Source: Bacteroidota bacterium
GTDB lineage: Bacteria; Bacteroidota; Rhodothermia; Rhodothermales; Rubricoccaceae
Direction: 5' to 3'
Assembly (NCBI GenBank): GCA_039821555.1
Contig: JBCBNX010000002.1
Coordinates: forward strand, 219,444-283,443
DNA length: 64,000 nt
The first letter of the stretch is position 1. Every line of letters begins with the position of its first letter. Made by a program: the position numbers and the translations under genes. This document shows positions 55,849-64,000 of the stretch, piece after piece. The notes under the pieces are model-generated. The model saw only the letters and a program-made list of their open reading frames with translations. It did no database searches and was not told where the DNA came from.

Positions 55849-56328
55849 ATGCATCGTTCGTTTTCCCTCTTGTGCGCGCTGATTGCGCTCCCCGCGTCCT
55901 CCCAGACGCCCTGCGCTCTTCCCTCAGATTTTCCTGACACGTTTGGGCTTACTGCAAGTCGAACTGGTCGCGACCACTCGCAGCTTTTCCATCTGGATCA
56001 GATGTGGATGACTCTCACCATGAACACGTCCCCAACCTCGGGTTCCAGTCAACCGGAGGTGCGATCCATAAGCCCTTTGTTGGTAGAGCCAGACTCTGTT
56101 GCTGCGATCGTTCGTCCTCTTTACCGCTTTGCCTACGAGACAATCTGCGGCATCCGCTTCCCATCCGAGGGCGATCCTATCACACTGACCTATGATGCTC
56201 CTGTGGCCGAGATTTGGATCGAGATCGGCGATGCATCGCTTGGGACGCGGCTCAACGCCGCTGCGCTACCTGACGCTGCCGTGGCGTTGTTTGGGGAGTT
56301 GGAGCGGTTGGTGGCCGAGAACGAGTGA
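55849..56328 (+). CDS. Small secreted hypothetical protein
   Basis: A 159-residue protein with a short signal peptide (MHRSFSLLCALIALPASSQ) and no recognisable family. Its G+C is visibly lower than that of neighbouring genes. A GGGAGAG/CTCTCTC inverted pair at 55800-55848 precedes the ATG. Confidence 0.5.
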   Translation: MHRSFSLLCALIALPASSQTPCALPSDFPDTFGLTASRTGRDHSQLFHLDQMWMTLTMNTSPTSGSSQPEVRSISPLLVEPDSVAAIVRPLYRFAYETICGIRFPSEGDPITLTYDAPVAEIWIEIGDASLGTRLNAAALPDAAVALFGELERLVAENE

Positions 56329-56485
56329 GCAACCAAGCTCACCGCTCGCGCAAAGATCGTGTGGCGTCGCAGCCAAACCGCAACCCAAGGCGCCACAGAA
56401 AGTTGAAGGGGCACGCTTTCCAGAGCGCGGCTTTTGTGCAACGTTCTCGGAAACGCCCTCCGTTCATCCACCGACCCGCTTTCGT

Positions 56486-57895
56486 TTGCAGCCGAAGACC
56501 ACCCGCGAATCCGCGATCCTCGTAGGCGTCCAGACGCCCGAAACGACCCGCTATCATCTCGACGAGAGCCTCGATGAACTCGAACTCCTAGCCGACACGG
56601 CCGGGGCGGACGTGACCGACCGCCTCACGCAGAACATGACCACGCCCGCCGTCGCGACGTACATCGGCAAGGGCAAGGTGCAGGAGCTGAGGCAGCTCGT
56701 CGAGAAGCGCAAGGCGGACCTCGTCATTTTCGACGACGACCTTTCGCCGGTACAGGCGCGCAACCTGGAGCGCGAGCTCGAATGCAAGCTCGTAGATCGC
56801 TCGGGGCTGATCCTGGACATCTTCGCCGGACGCGCGAAGACGGCGACGGCCAAGACACAGGTGGAACTCGCGCAGCTCGACTACCTCGTGACGCGCCTCA
56901 CGCGCCAGTGGACGCACCTCTCCCGCCAGAAGGGCGGCATCGGGATGCGCGGGCCGGGCGAGACGCAGATCGAGACGGACCGCCGCCTCATCGGCCGCCG
57001 TATCGCCGTCCTGAAGGACAAGCTCGACCGCATCGACCGGCAGCGGACGACCCAGCGCAAGGGCCGCGCCGACCAGACGCGCGTCGCGCTCGTGGGCTAT
57101 ACCAACGCGGGCAAGTCGACGCTGATGAACGCGCTCGCCGAGGACGCCAAGGTGCACGCCGAGGACCGCCTCTTCGCCACGCTCGACGCGACGACGCGCA
57201 AGGCCTTCCTCGCGCCCAACAAGCCGGTGCTGCTCTCGGACACGGTCGGCTTCATCCGCAAGCTCCCGCACAAGCTCATCGAGAGCTTCAAGAGCACGCT
57301 CGACGAGACGCGCGAGGCCGATGTGCTCCTGCACGTCGTGGACGCGAGCCACCCGTATTTCGAAGACCACATCCGCGTCGTCAACCAGACGCTGAAGGAC
57401 CTGGGCGCACTCGACAAGCCGACGCTGATGGTCTTCAACAAGCTCGACGTTTTGGAGGAGCGCGGCCTGCTGGCGAGCCTCCGGGCGTCGTACGAGAACG
57501 CGGCATTCGTCTCCGCGCTGCGCGGCATCGGGCTGGATCGGCTGCGCGAGCAACTGCTCGACGTGATCGAGGCCGACTACCGCGAGCACGCCGTCGTGCT
57601 GCCCGTCCGCGCGGGCAAGGAGCGCTCGTATCTCCACAAGGTTGCCGAGGTGCACACGGAAGTGCCTGTGACGGCGATCCTGGAGGGCGCGGCTGATGAC
57701 TCGACCGCGATCCCCGCGCTCGTGATCCGCTACCGGGTCGCGCCGAAGAACGCCGACGACCTCGACCGCATGCTCACCCGCTTCGCCGACCTCCGCGTCG
57801 TCTCGACGCTCGGTCCCGATGCCCTCCTGAGCGGCGACGGCCAGGCAACGGCGATTCCCGACGCGCTCGTGAGCGACACCGTGCGCTCAGCGTAG
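56486..57895 (+). CDS. hflX: GTPase HflX
   Basis: A 469-residue ribosome-associated GTPase that splits stalled ribosomes. It has an N-terminal HflX domain (TPAVATYIGKGKVQELRQLV, FDDDLSPVQARNLERELECK) and GGIGMRGPGETQIETDRRLI, then the G domain: G1 GYTNAGKSTLMNAL, G3 SDTVGFIRKLPH, G4 FNKLD. A TTG at 56486 (MQPKTTRESAILVGVQT) is the best start; the longer frame from 56192 overlaps the previous gene and has no conserved content. About 30-50 residues longer than typical HflX. Confidence 0.93.
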   Translation: MQPKTTRESAILVGVQTPETTRYHLDESLDELELLADTAGADVTDRLTQNMTTPAVATYIGKGKVQELRQLVEKRKADLVIFDDDLSPVQARNLERELECKLVDRSGLILDIFAGRAKTATAKTQVELAQLDYLVTRLTRQWTHLSRQKGGIGMRGPGETQIETDRRLIGRRIAVLKDKLDRIDRQRTTQRKGRADQTRVALVGYTNAGKSTLMNALAEDAKVHAEDRLFATLDATTRKAFLAPNKPVLLSDTVGFIRKLPHKLIESFKSTLDETREADVLLHVVDASHPYFEDHIRVVNQTLKDLGALDKPTLMVFNKLDVLEERGLLASLRASYENAAFVSALRGIGLDRLREQLLDVIEADYREHAVVLPVRAGKERSYLHKVAEVHTEVPVTAILEGAADDSTAIPALVIRYRVAPKNADDLDRMLTRFADLRVVSTLGPDALLSGDGQATAIPDALVSDTVRSA

Positions 57896-58090
57896 ATGAT
57901 GTCCAGCGCTGGGCCGTTTCGGCTAGGATCGGCCAGCGAAAGACCTTGCAGCTTCGCCGCGTCCGGTCGTAGTTCTTACCCGTACCACCATCACCACTCG
58001 CGCCTGGCGCATCGCTGATCGCTTGGCATGAGTATTGACCCGCTCTCGGGGGTATCGAAACACGTGCCTCCGTGTGCCGTCTGAGCCACC

Positions 58091-58750
58091 ATGACTGTCC
58101 AAGACCTTCTCGACCTGACGCTCGAACCGCTTCGCGCGGACGACGCCGTCTTTGACGCCCTCACCGAAGCGGTGGAGGCCGAGGTCGAGCAGTTCCCCGT
58201 CGTGGACGCCGAGGGCCGGCTGGTCGCGCTTGTTTCCGAGACGCAGCTCATGGAACACGCCGGTGCTAGGACGCCCATCGGCAAACTTCCTGCTGGCAAG
58301 CCCGTCCGGGTTCGCAGGGACACGCACAGCTTCGAGGCTGCGCTCCAGATGATGCGCCACCACCTCGACGTGCTCCCCGTGGTAGACGAGGACGAGGTGC
58401 TGCTCGGCGTGGTGCGCCGGACGACGCTCTTCGACACGCTCTCGCGCATGCTTTCCGTCGGCGACGCGGGCAGCATCGTCGTGCTGGAGATGCCCGAACG
58501 CGACTACGCGCTCGGACAGATGATCTACGTCGTCGAGCAGAACGGCGCGAAGGTGCTCAGTGTCGCAAGCGAGCATGAGCCGAGTGGGATCGTCCGCGTG
58601 ACGCTCAAGCTCAATGTGTCAGACAGCAGCCGCATCCGCGCTGTGCTTGAGCAACGCGGCTACCGTGTGGCCGCCACCTTCGGCGAGGAAGAGCGCGACG
58701 AGGAGCTGCAGTACCGCGTCGAGCAGTTCATGCGCTACCTGGATCTGTAG
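58091..58750 (+). CDS. CBS domain protein
   Basis: A 219-residue protein with a tandem CBS pair (about residues 8-130: LVALVSETQLMEHAG..., HLDVLPVVDEDEVLLGVVRR), which usually binds adenosyl ligands, and a C-terminal ACT-like segment (GSIVVLEMPERDYALGQMIY, SGIVRVTLKLNVSDSSRIRA). The CBS-ACT combination occurs in AcuB-like proteins. No partner enzyme is adjacent. Starts with ATG. Confidence 0.8.
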   Translation: MTVQDLLDLTLEPLRADDAVFDALTEAVEAEVEQFPVVDAEGRLVALVSETQLMEHAGARTPIGKLPAGKPVRVRRDTHSFEAALQMMRHHLDVLPVVDEDEVLLGVVRRTTLFDTLSRMLSVGDAGSIVVLEMPERDYALGQMIYVVEQNGAKVLSVASEHEPSGIVRVTLKLNVSDSSRIRAVLEQRGYRVAATFGEEERDEELQYRVEQFMRYLDL

Positions 58751-58876
58751 GACCGCCTGCGACCTTTGGTCACTGGTTCGGTCGCCTACGGCCCCCTCGT
58801 GGGACGCTCGCGTCGTCCGCTATCGTCACTGGTTTGAGGTTCGCTGAGCGGCGTGACCTGGTCCCTTCATCGGGTC

Positions 58877-58896
58877 GTCCCCGCGTACGCGGGGAC
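58877..58896. repeat. Perfect 20-bp GC-rich palindrome
   Basis: GTCCCCGCGTACGCGGGGAC is perfectly self-complementary. It occurs once and is not part of an array. It could be a hairpin terminator after the CBS gene, but no T-run follows. Confidence 0.7.
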
Positions 58897-59130
58897 CCAC
58901 GAGGTTGTCATGTAGCTCGGCCAACTACACCGCCACGAATCAGCACGATTCCACATCTCACCGGCTCTCCGCTTTCTCGTCCCATCGTCTCGCTCCGCCC
59001 GGTGAAATGCCCCCGGATCGAAGCTATGAGCCCCCGCACAGGGATCTGAAGTGCGCTGCCTTCGTGGAAGAGCCTCGCTGAACCGACGATTCCAACCCAA
59101 ACGAGCGTGGTTTTAGCTTATAACGTACAC

Positions 59131-59145
59131 GTTTCACGGTGAAAC
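59131..59145. promoter_or_regulatory. Degenerate parS-like site with 1-bp central insertion
   Basis: GTTTCACGGTGAAAC matches the parS arms GTTTCAC/GTGAAAC but has an extra central G, which changes half-site spacing. It lies 29 bp before the mnmG start. Confidence 0.55.
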
Positions 59146-59173
59146 ATCTTGTCTTTTAGCTTGATCGTTAGCT

Positions 59174-61156
59174 ATGCCTCACATTGACTCGGCGCATTCG
59201 TTCGACGTGATCGTGGTAGGCGCAGGCCATGCAGGCTCCGAGGCTGCGCATGCTGCCGCACGGATGGGTGCGCGCACGCTGCTCGTCACGATGAGCCTCG
59301 AAGCCATCGGGCGGATGTCGTGCAACCCGGCCATCGGCGGGATCGGGAAGGGGCAGATCGTCCGCGAGATCGACGCGCTTGGCGGACTCATGGGTCGGGT
59401 CACCGACCGGACAGGCGTGCAGTTTCGGATGCTCAACCGTAGCAAGGGGCCAGCCGTATGGAGCCCTCGCGCGCAGAGCGACCGCGCGGCCTACGCTGCC
59501 ACCGTCCGCGAAGAACTCGAAGCGATCCCGACGCTTTTCTTCCGGCAGGACATGGCCGTAGAGGTAGTCGTGGAAGAGCGGGGGGGACGCAAGCACGCCA
59601 TCGGCATCCGCACCCAGACGGCGCAGGAGTTCTACGCCCCGTGCGTCATCCTCACGAGTGGAACGTTCCTCAACGGCACGATCCACATCGGCGAGCGGCA
59701 GTTCGGCGGAGGCCGCAGCGGCGAGCGCGCGGCAGTCGGCCTGAGCGCGTGCCTCGAACAGCACGGCTTCGAACTCGGCCGCCTCAAGACCGGCACGCCA
59801 CCGCGCATCGACGGGCGTACCATCGACTACAGCGTCTGCGAGGAGCAGCCGGGCGATACCGAGCCGTCGCCGTTCTCCTTCATGAGCGACGCGCTCCCCG
59901 ACGGGCAACTCTCGTGCTGGCTCACCTACACCAGCACGGACGTCCACGACACGCTCCGCACCGGCTTCGAGCGCAGCCCAATGTTCGCAGGCCGCATCCA
60001 GGGACGCGGCCCTCGCTACTGCCCGTCGATCGAGGACAAGATCGACCGCTTCGCTGACAAGCAGCAGCATCAGCTCTTCCTCGAACCCGAGGGGCGCGGC
60101 ACCTACGAGGTTTACGTCAACGGCTTCTCGACGAGCCTGCCCGAAGCAGTGCAGGTGGCGGCGCTGCGACAGATCCCCGGGCTGGAGCAGGCACACATGC
60201 TGCGGCCAGGGTACGCGATCGAGTATGACTACGTCCCACCGTACCAACTTCGCTACTCGCTGGAGACGAAGGCCATCGACGGACTCTTCTTCGCCGGGCA
60301 GATCAACGGGACGACAGGCTACGAGGAGGCCGCAGCGCAGGGCCTCATCGCAGGCATCAACGCCGTTCAGCGGCTTCGTGACGAGACTCCGCTTGTGCTC
60401 ACCCGTGACCAGGCCTACATCGCCGTGCTGATCGACGACCTCGTGGCGAAGGGGACGGACGAGCCCTACCGCATGTTCACGAGCCGTGCGGAGTACCGCC
60501 TGCTGCTGCGTCAGGACAACGCCGACCTTCGGCTCACGAAGCTTGGGCATAACCTCGGGCTCGCCACGCAGGAGCGCCTCGCGCGGATGCGTGCGAAGGA
60601 AGCGGCACTGGCGCAAACCATCACGGCCGTCGAGGGCGCGTCCGTCAGGCCCGAGGAGGTGAACGGCTACCTCGAATCGATCGGCTCGACGCCGGTGGGG
60701 CAGGGGCTGAAGCTCGGCAAGCTCGCGCTGCGCCCCGAGGTCAACCTCGCCGCACTTCTCGACGCGACTGAACGGCAGCACCTCGTGACCAAAGGCCCCG
60801 GCCTGGAGTCGACGCTGGAGCAGGCTGCGACGGCACTCCGGTACGCGGGTTACCTCGAACGCGAGCAGGCACAGGTCGAGAAGATGCAGCAACTTGAACG
60901 CTACCGTGTGCCGGCGGGCTTCGACTTCGACGCGGTCGGCGCAATCACGATGGAGGCGCGGGAGAAGCTCGCTAGGATCCGACCGGAGACGCTCGGCCAA
61001 GCTAGCCGGATCAGCGGCGTCAGCCCGGCTGACATCTCAGCGCTGATGGTGCTCTTCAAGCGGAGGGGAGCGACGCCTTCTGGCGATGGCGCCGATGCTC
61101 CTGCCGATGTTTCACGTGAAACATCGCACCGTGAAACAGCTCGAAATGAGGCGTAG
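59174..61156 (+). CDS. mnmG: tRNA uridine 5-carboxymethylaminomethyl modification enzyme MnmG
   Basis: A 660-residue FAD enzyme that, with MnmE, modifies the wobble uridine of tRNAs. FAD-binding [19 protein letters not shown] near residue 15, the conserved [20 protein letters not shown] near 50, [32 protein letters not shown] and C-terminal [20 protein letters not shown] are all present. The protein ends with an extra tail ([16 protein letters not shown]) encoded by a parS site and half-site, beyond the usual C-terminus. rsmG follows 6 bp later. Confidence 0.96.
   Translation: MPHIDSAHSFDVIVVGAGHAGSEAAHAAARMGARTLLVTMSLEAIGRMSCNPAIGGIGKGQIVREIDALGGLMGRVTDRTGVQFRMLNRSKGPAVWSPRAQSDRAAYAATVREELEAIPTLFFRQDMAVEVVVEERGGRKHAIGIRTQTAQEFYAPCVILTSGTFLNGTIHIGERQFGGGRSGERAAVGLSACLEQHGFELGRLKTGTPPRIDGRTIDYSVCEEQPGDTEPSPFSFMSDALPDGQLSCWLTYTSTDVHDTLRTGFERSPMFAGRIQGRGPRYCPSIEDKIDRFADKQQHQLFLEPEGRGTYEVYVNGFSTSLPEAVQVAALRQIPGLEQAHMLRPGYAIEYDYVPPYQLRYSLETKAIDGLFFAGQINGTTGYEEAAAQGLIAGINAVQRLRDETPLVLTRDQAYIAVLIDDLVAKGTDEPYRMFTSRAEYRLLLRQDNADLRLTKLGHNLGLATQERLARMRAKEAALAQTITAVEGASVRPEEVNGYLESIGSTPVGQGLKLGKLALRPEVNLAALLDATERQHLVTKGPGLESTLEQAATALRYAGYLEREQAQVEKMQQLERYRVPAGFDFDAVGAITMEAREKLARIRPETLGQASRISGVSPADISALMVLFKRRGATPSGDGADAPADVSRETSHRETARNEA
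61106..61125. promoter_or_regulatory. Perfect parS-type ParB binding site inside the mnmG 3' end
   Basis: GATGTTTCACGTGAAACATC is a 20-bp perfect palindrome containing the canonical parS core TGTTTCACGTGAAACA. A further half-site, CCGTGAAACA, is at 61129-61138. It is translated as DVSRETS at the mnmG C-terminus. Confidence 0.88.
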
Positions 61157-61162
61157 ACGCAC

Positions 61163-61819
61163 ATGAGCTCTTGGAATCCGCTCGACGCCTGCACGACTGA
61201 GCAGCGAGACCAACTTGCTGAATACGAGCGCCTACTCCTCGACTGGAACGCGCGGGTCAACCTGATCTCGCGAACCACAGACTCGGCGGTCGTCTTTGAG
61301 CGGCATATCCTGCACAGCCTCGCGCTCGCCGAGCATAGCTTTCCCGACGACTGCGCCGTTGCCGACTTCGGGACAGGAGGGGGGCTGCCAGGCGTGCCTC
61401 TCGCCATTCGCTTTCCGGCCGTGACGTTTCACCTCGTGGACAGTACGCTCAAGAAGCTCCGCGCCATCGAGGACATGGCAAGCCAACTCCGGCTCACGAA
61501 CGTGCACGTCCACCACACCCGCGCAGAGAAATGGCGCTGGCGTGCACACTATGCCGTCTCACGCGCCACCGCACCCCTCGACGCGCTCTGGCGGTGGTAC
61601 GAGCGAAGCCGCATCGTACTCGACGTGCCATTCGGCGAGAACGACTGGATGCCAGGCTTGCTCTGCCTCAAAGGCGGCGATCTCCGTGACGAGATTGCCG
61701 TTCTGGCGAAGCGACGCCCGATGCTTTGCATCGAAGAGACGCCGCTGAAGCCGCTGCTGGGCCCGGCTTACTTCGACGAAAAAGTCCGTCTGCATGTGAC
61801 GGACCCTGCGTGGACGTGA
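61163..61819 (+). CDS. rsmG: 16S rRNA (guanine-527-N7)-methyltransferase RsmG
   Basis: A 218-residue rRNA methyltransferase. SAM-binding VADFGTGGGLPGVPLAI near residue 65, FHLVDSTLKKLRAIEDMASQ, and the conserved YAVSRATAPLDALWRW are visible, with NLISRTTDSAVVFERHILHS at the N-terminus. It starts with ATG 6 bp after mnmG and is the usual partner of mnmG. The usual downstream parAB genes are absent here. Confidence 0.94.
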   Translation: MSSWNPLDACTTEQRDQLAEYERLLLDWNARVNLISRTTDSAVVFERHILHSLALAEHSFPDDCAVADFGTGGGLPGVPLAIRFPAVTFHLVDSTLKKLRAIEDMASQLRLTNVHVHHTRAEKWRWRAHYAVSRATAPLDALWRWYERSRIVLDVPFGENDWMPGLLCLKGGDLRDEIAVLAKRRPMLCIEETPLKPLLGPAYFDEKVRLHVTDPAWT

Positions 61820-61823
61820 GGCC

Positions 61824-62480
61824 TCAGAGTCGATAGCTGAGCGAGACGATTACGCCGCTATGCCGAAGGTCGGTAAACACAGCGTCTGCATCGTCGCTCG
61901 TGACGTCGCTCAAGCTGCGGTGGTAGCGGACGGAAACCTCGTAGCGCTCAATGCCGAGGGCCGCGCCGATCTGGCCTGCGATTGAGGTCCCGTTGAAATT
62001 GTCTGTGGTGATGATGCCCGTTCGGCGATCGCCGTCCGCGATGACCTCAATGCCTTCGTCCAGCAAAAACTCGAAGGCCAGCCCGCCGAGAAATCCCACT
62101 GTCACACCCGGCCTCAACTTGACGTCGGCACGCGCCAGGATCGGTACGTCTAGGTAGGCAAGCCTGAGCTCGGTCACAGCATCCACGAGCGGGCCCCCGT
62201 CGATGCTGATTTGCCCCTCTGACGTGGCACCCTTCCCCATGTAGAAGAGCCCGACCTCGACAGCAACCTGCCTTGCCACGGGCAGGCGGCGCTGTAGCAC
62301 CAGCCCTGCTGTCGGAAACACAAACGAGGAACGGTCCCCCGGCGACTCGCCTCCGACGACGGTGAATCCGCTTACACCGAGGTGCCCGCGCAACGCGGTT
62401 TGAGCGTGGGCGAGGGAGCCTAAAGACGCGAGCAGCAAGACCAGCGCAATGCTTCGTAGAACGGGCAAAATGGGGAGCAT
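61824..62480 (-). CDS. Outer-membrane beta-barrel protein (PorT-like)
   Basis: A 218-residue exported protein with signal peptide (ALVLLLASLGSLAHAQ) and a beta-barrel pattern of alternating strands ending in SGVIVSLSYRL with a C-terminal aromatic/leucine strand; VGFLGGLAFEFLLDEG and VAVEVGLFYMGKGATSE are typical of outer-membrane beta-barrel domains in Bacteroidota. The ATG at 62480 gives the signal peptide; the long upstream frame is the antisense of the regulator gene. Confidence 0.8.
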   Translation of the reverse strand: MLPILPVLRSIALVLLLASLGSLAHAQTALRGHLGVSGFTVVGGESPGDRSSFVFPTAGLVLQRRLPVARQVAVEVGLFYMGKGATSEGQISIDGGPLVDAVTELRLAYLDVPILARADVKLRPGVTVGFLGGLAFEFLLDEGIEVIADGDRRTGIITTDNFNGTSIAGQIGAALGIERYEVSVRYHRSLSDVTSDDADAVFTDLRHSGVIVSLSYRL

Positions 62481-62630
62481 CGGAGTAGCGGAGGCGTAGG
62501 AGCGAACGCCTCCAAGGTACCAGGACCTACTGGGGTTTCGGGTCCCATTCGGGATCGCCCCCGCGCCTGTGGTCCGCCACGTTTTCGCGTCGGCGCGTAG
62601 CTTTCGGTCTCCGCTGTCCACCCCACCGCC

Positions 62631-63611
62631 ATGTCCAAGTCCGATCGCTCCCTCAACAAGACTGAGCGCCTGTTTGCGTTGGTGCTGCTGCTGCAGAACC
62701 GGCCCAACATGACCAGCCGCGATCTCGCGGAGCACTTTGGCGTGAGCCGTCGGACGATTTTCCGCGACCTCCGTACGCTGGGCGAGTCGGGGGTCCCGCT
62801 CACCTATGCTGAGGGCGGCGGCTACGAGATCCTGGAAGGCTATCAGCTCCCTCCGCTGATGTTCTCCGCACGCGAGGCCGCCACGCTGCTGGTGGGCTTG
62901 GAGTTCGCCAAGCTGCAACCGGACGCCTCGCTCAAGTCGGACTCCGATGCCGTGGCGCTCAAGATCCGCTCGGTACTGCCCGAACAGGTACGCTCCTACA
63001 TCGATCGGTTGCAGGAAAGCACCGTCTTGACGCCGTACCTGCAGGACATGAATCCGACCGGTGCCAATGACGAAGAGGAGGGCAAATGGTACGCGCTCTC
63101 GGAAGCCGTCGCCCGACAGCGCGTCGTCAAGATGGACTACTACGTCTTGAGCCGTGACGAGGTGACTGAGCGCAACGTCAACCCACTCGGGCTGGTCTAC
63201 TACGCCGACCATTGGAATCTCATCGCCTACGACCAACTGCGCGACGACATCCGCAACTTCCGCCTCGACCGCATCCGGGCGATGAAGGTGCGGATGCGCA
63301 CATTCGAGCGGCCGCGCAGCTTCGACCTGATGGACCACCTCCGCGAGCGGGGGACGAGCCCGAACAACCTCCGCATGCGCGTCTGGTTTGCTGAGCGTGC
63401 CTACCGCTGGGCCCGGCGCGGCGTGCCCGCCGACATCGAGGAGGAGGTCCAGCGCGACGGGGGCACGGAGGTGACGTTCTACTTCGAGAACCCCGACTAC
63501 GTAGCCCGCTGGCTCCTCCGGTGGGGCGCCGACGCTGACGTGCTCGAACCTCAGGTGCTCAAGGACCGGGTCCGCGAGAAGGCGCTTTCGCTGGCGAAGC
63601 AGTACGCCTGA
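62631..63611 (+). CDS. Helix-turn-helix regulator with WYL domain
   Basis: A 326-residue transcriptional regulator with an N-terminal winged HTH (RLFALVLLLQNRPNMTSRDL, FGVSRRTIFRDLRTLGESGV) and a WYL-domain centre (VVKMDYYVLSRDEVTERNVN, VYYADHWNLIAYDQLRDDIR) followed by the C-terminal WCX part (VTFYFENPDYVARWLLRWGA). WYL proteins often sense nucleic-acid or nucleotide ligands and some regulate defense genes. Divergent from the outer-membrane protein gene. Confidence 0.9.
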   Translation: MSKSDRSLNKTERLFALVLLLQNRPNMTSRDLAEHFGVSRRTIFRDLRTLGESGVPLTYAEGGGYEILEGYQLPPLMFSAREAATLLVGLEFAKLQPDASLKSDSDAVALKIRSVLPEQVRSYIDRLQESTVLTPYLQDMNPTGANDEEEGKWYALSEAVARQRVVKMDYYVLSRDEVTERNVNPLGLVYYADHWNLIAYDQLRDDIRNFRLDRIRAMKVRMRTFERPRSFDLMDHLRERGTSPNNLRMRVWFAERAYRWARRGVPADIEEEVQRDGGTEVTFYFENPDYVARWLLRWGADADVLEPQVLKDRVREKALSLAKQYA

Positions 63612-63650
63612 ACCCCTCAAAACGAGGCTCCAGCGCCGATCTTCGGTGCC

Positions 63651-63670
63651 GATGTTTCACGTGAAACATC
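63651..63670. promoter_or_regulatory. Perfect parS-type ParB binding site
   Basis: GATGTTTCACGTGAAACATC is identical over all 20 bp to the site at 61106-61125. It is intergenic, between the ends of the WYL gene and the GIN-domain gene. Confidence 0.9.
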
Positions 63671-63693
63671 GCGAGGTCTGTGGTTCGGGGACA

Positions 63694-64000
63694 TCAGTCG
63701 CAGCGCCGAAGCTTAGCGTAGTCGCCCCCAGGCCCCGACTTCCGGACGGCGCTTGGGTTGCCCGTGTAGCACACGTCGGTGTTGAAATACAGCCGTGCAC
63801 GAACTGATTCCGACGGCGAGACGGCCGCCTTGATCTGGCTCTGTCCGTCGATCACGACGGATTCGGCCAGGAGGTCACGCGCCTCCAACTGTGCGTCGAT
63901 GTCGAGATCAGCGTCGAGGCGCGTGGCAGTGCCGTCCAGCGTCACGATGGCTCGCGGCCCTTCGCGGAGGACGAACGTGCCGGCGGCAATGTCGGTCACG
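63694..64000 (-). CDS. GIN-domain (DUF2807-like) protein, C-terminal part
   Basis: The 3' end of a gene running off the window. The visible residues show strand repeats as in DUF2807/GIN domains: TFVLREGPRAIVTLDGTATR, LDADLDIDAQLEARDLLAES, VRARLYFNTDVCYTGNPSAV and GPGGDYAKLRRCD. Such proteins are secreted beta-helix proteins in Bacteroidota. Two cysteines near the end may form a disulfide. The GTG at the window edge is probably internal. Confidence 0.7.
   Translation of the reverse strand, partial: VTDIAAGTFVLREGPRAIVTLDGTATRLDADLDIDAQLEARDLLAESVVIDGQSQIKAAVSPSESVRARLYFNTDVCYTGNPSAVRKSGPGGDYAKLRRCD

Larger units (their letters stand above)
58751..59173. other. Intergenic region upstream of mnmG
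   Basis: This 423-bp region contains heptamer-like CTTTGGT/CACTGGT copies near 58768-58782, a perfect 20-bp palindrome at 58877-58896, a moderately AT-rich stretch at 59108-59173 that may hold the mnmG promoter, and a parS-like site with an inserted base at 59131-59145. No gene and no DnaA-box cluster is visible. Confidence 0.6.

Noticed and set aside
58877..58896. CRISPR-repeat-like GC palindrome (CCCCGCG...CGCGGGG)
   Set aside because: It occurs once, without spacers or a second copy, and no cas genes are present in the window.
58751..59173. Replication origin next to mnmG
   Set aside because: parS-type sites are nearby, but no cluster of TTATCCACA-like DnaA boxes or AT-rich unwinding region is visible here.

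Overview
The window is high-GC DNA (roughly two thirds G+C by eye) from a bacterium of the Bacteroidota/Rhodothermota lineage, most likely Rhodothermales. Three secreted proteins end in a type IX secretion (Por) sorting domain, there is a Bacteroidota-style promoter (TTG, about 20 bp, TAnnTTTG), many starts lack an obvious Shine-Dalgarno, and several genes use TTG or GTG starts. The species assignment is an inference.

Most of the window is core genome. From left to right: the end of an amino-acid racemase gene, a polyprenyl-phosphate sugar transferase, an ABC-F ATPase, a small envelope protein, a GAF-PP2C phosphatase, a type IX cargo protein, priA, a GH16-like hydrolase, the 4.5S SRP RNA gene (missed by ORF calling), folA, a PAS sensor kinase, the dnaX-ybaB-recR repair/replication set, an LptF/G permease, a RuvC-fold protein, gyrB, a Uma2 nuclease-like gene, a MaoC hydratase, an orphan ABC ATPase and a LuxR-type regulator. 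After the accessory block come thiL, anmK with a TPR gene, a GT2 glycosyltransferase, lptE directly behind a sigma-54-type activator, another Uma2 gene, miaB, a Phd/RelE toxin-antitoxin pair, pyrG, a winged-helix/beta-propeller sensor, two more type IX cargo proteins, a methyltransferase, a BatA/VWA protein, hflX, a CBS protein, mnmG-rsmG, an outer-membrane protein, a WYL regulator and the end of a GIN-domain protein.

The clear accessory block is 28.4-33.1 kb. It holds a 1085-residue protein I do not recognise (twelve 30-residue repeats, two LamG-like domains, a hydrophobic C-terminus) and a low-GC abortive-infection protein with a HEPN-type RNase motif. The block follows a LuxR gene whose last 81 bp recur, diverged, on the far side of the repeat-protein gene.

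The most unusual feature is a dispersed set of seven-base-periodic arrays in intergenic and 5' leader DNA (344-399, 2041-2089, 2224-2258, 17583-17666, 18008-18042, 18116-18143, 25121-25160, 34131-34172, 38747-38795, 38816-38857, 45851-45899). Several occur as inverted pairs, many end at a start codon, and at lptE they supply the Shine-Dalgarno and almost the whole signal peptide. Two perfect 20-bp parS-type palindromes and a third with a 1-bp insertion flank mnmG-rsmG without parAB in view, which together with gyrB and dnaX-recR suggests proximity to the replication origin.
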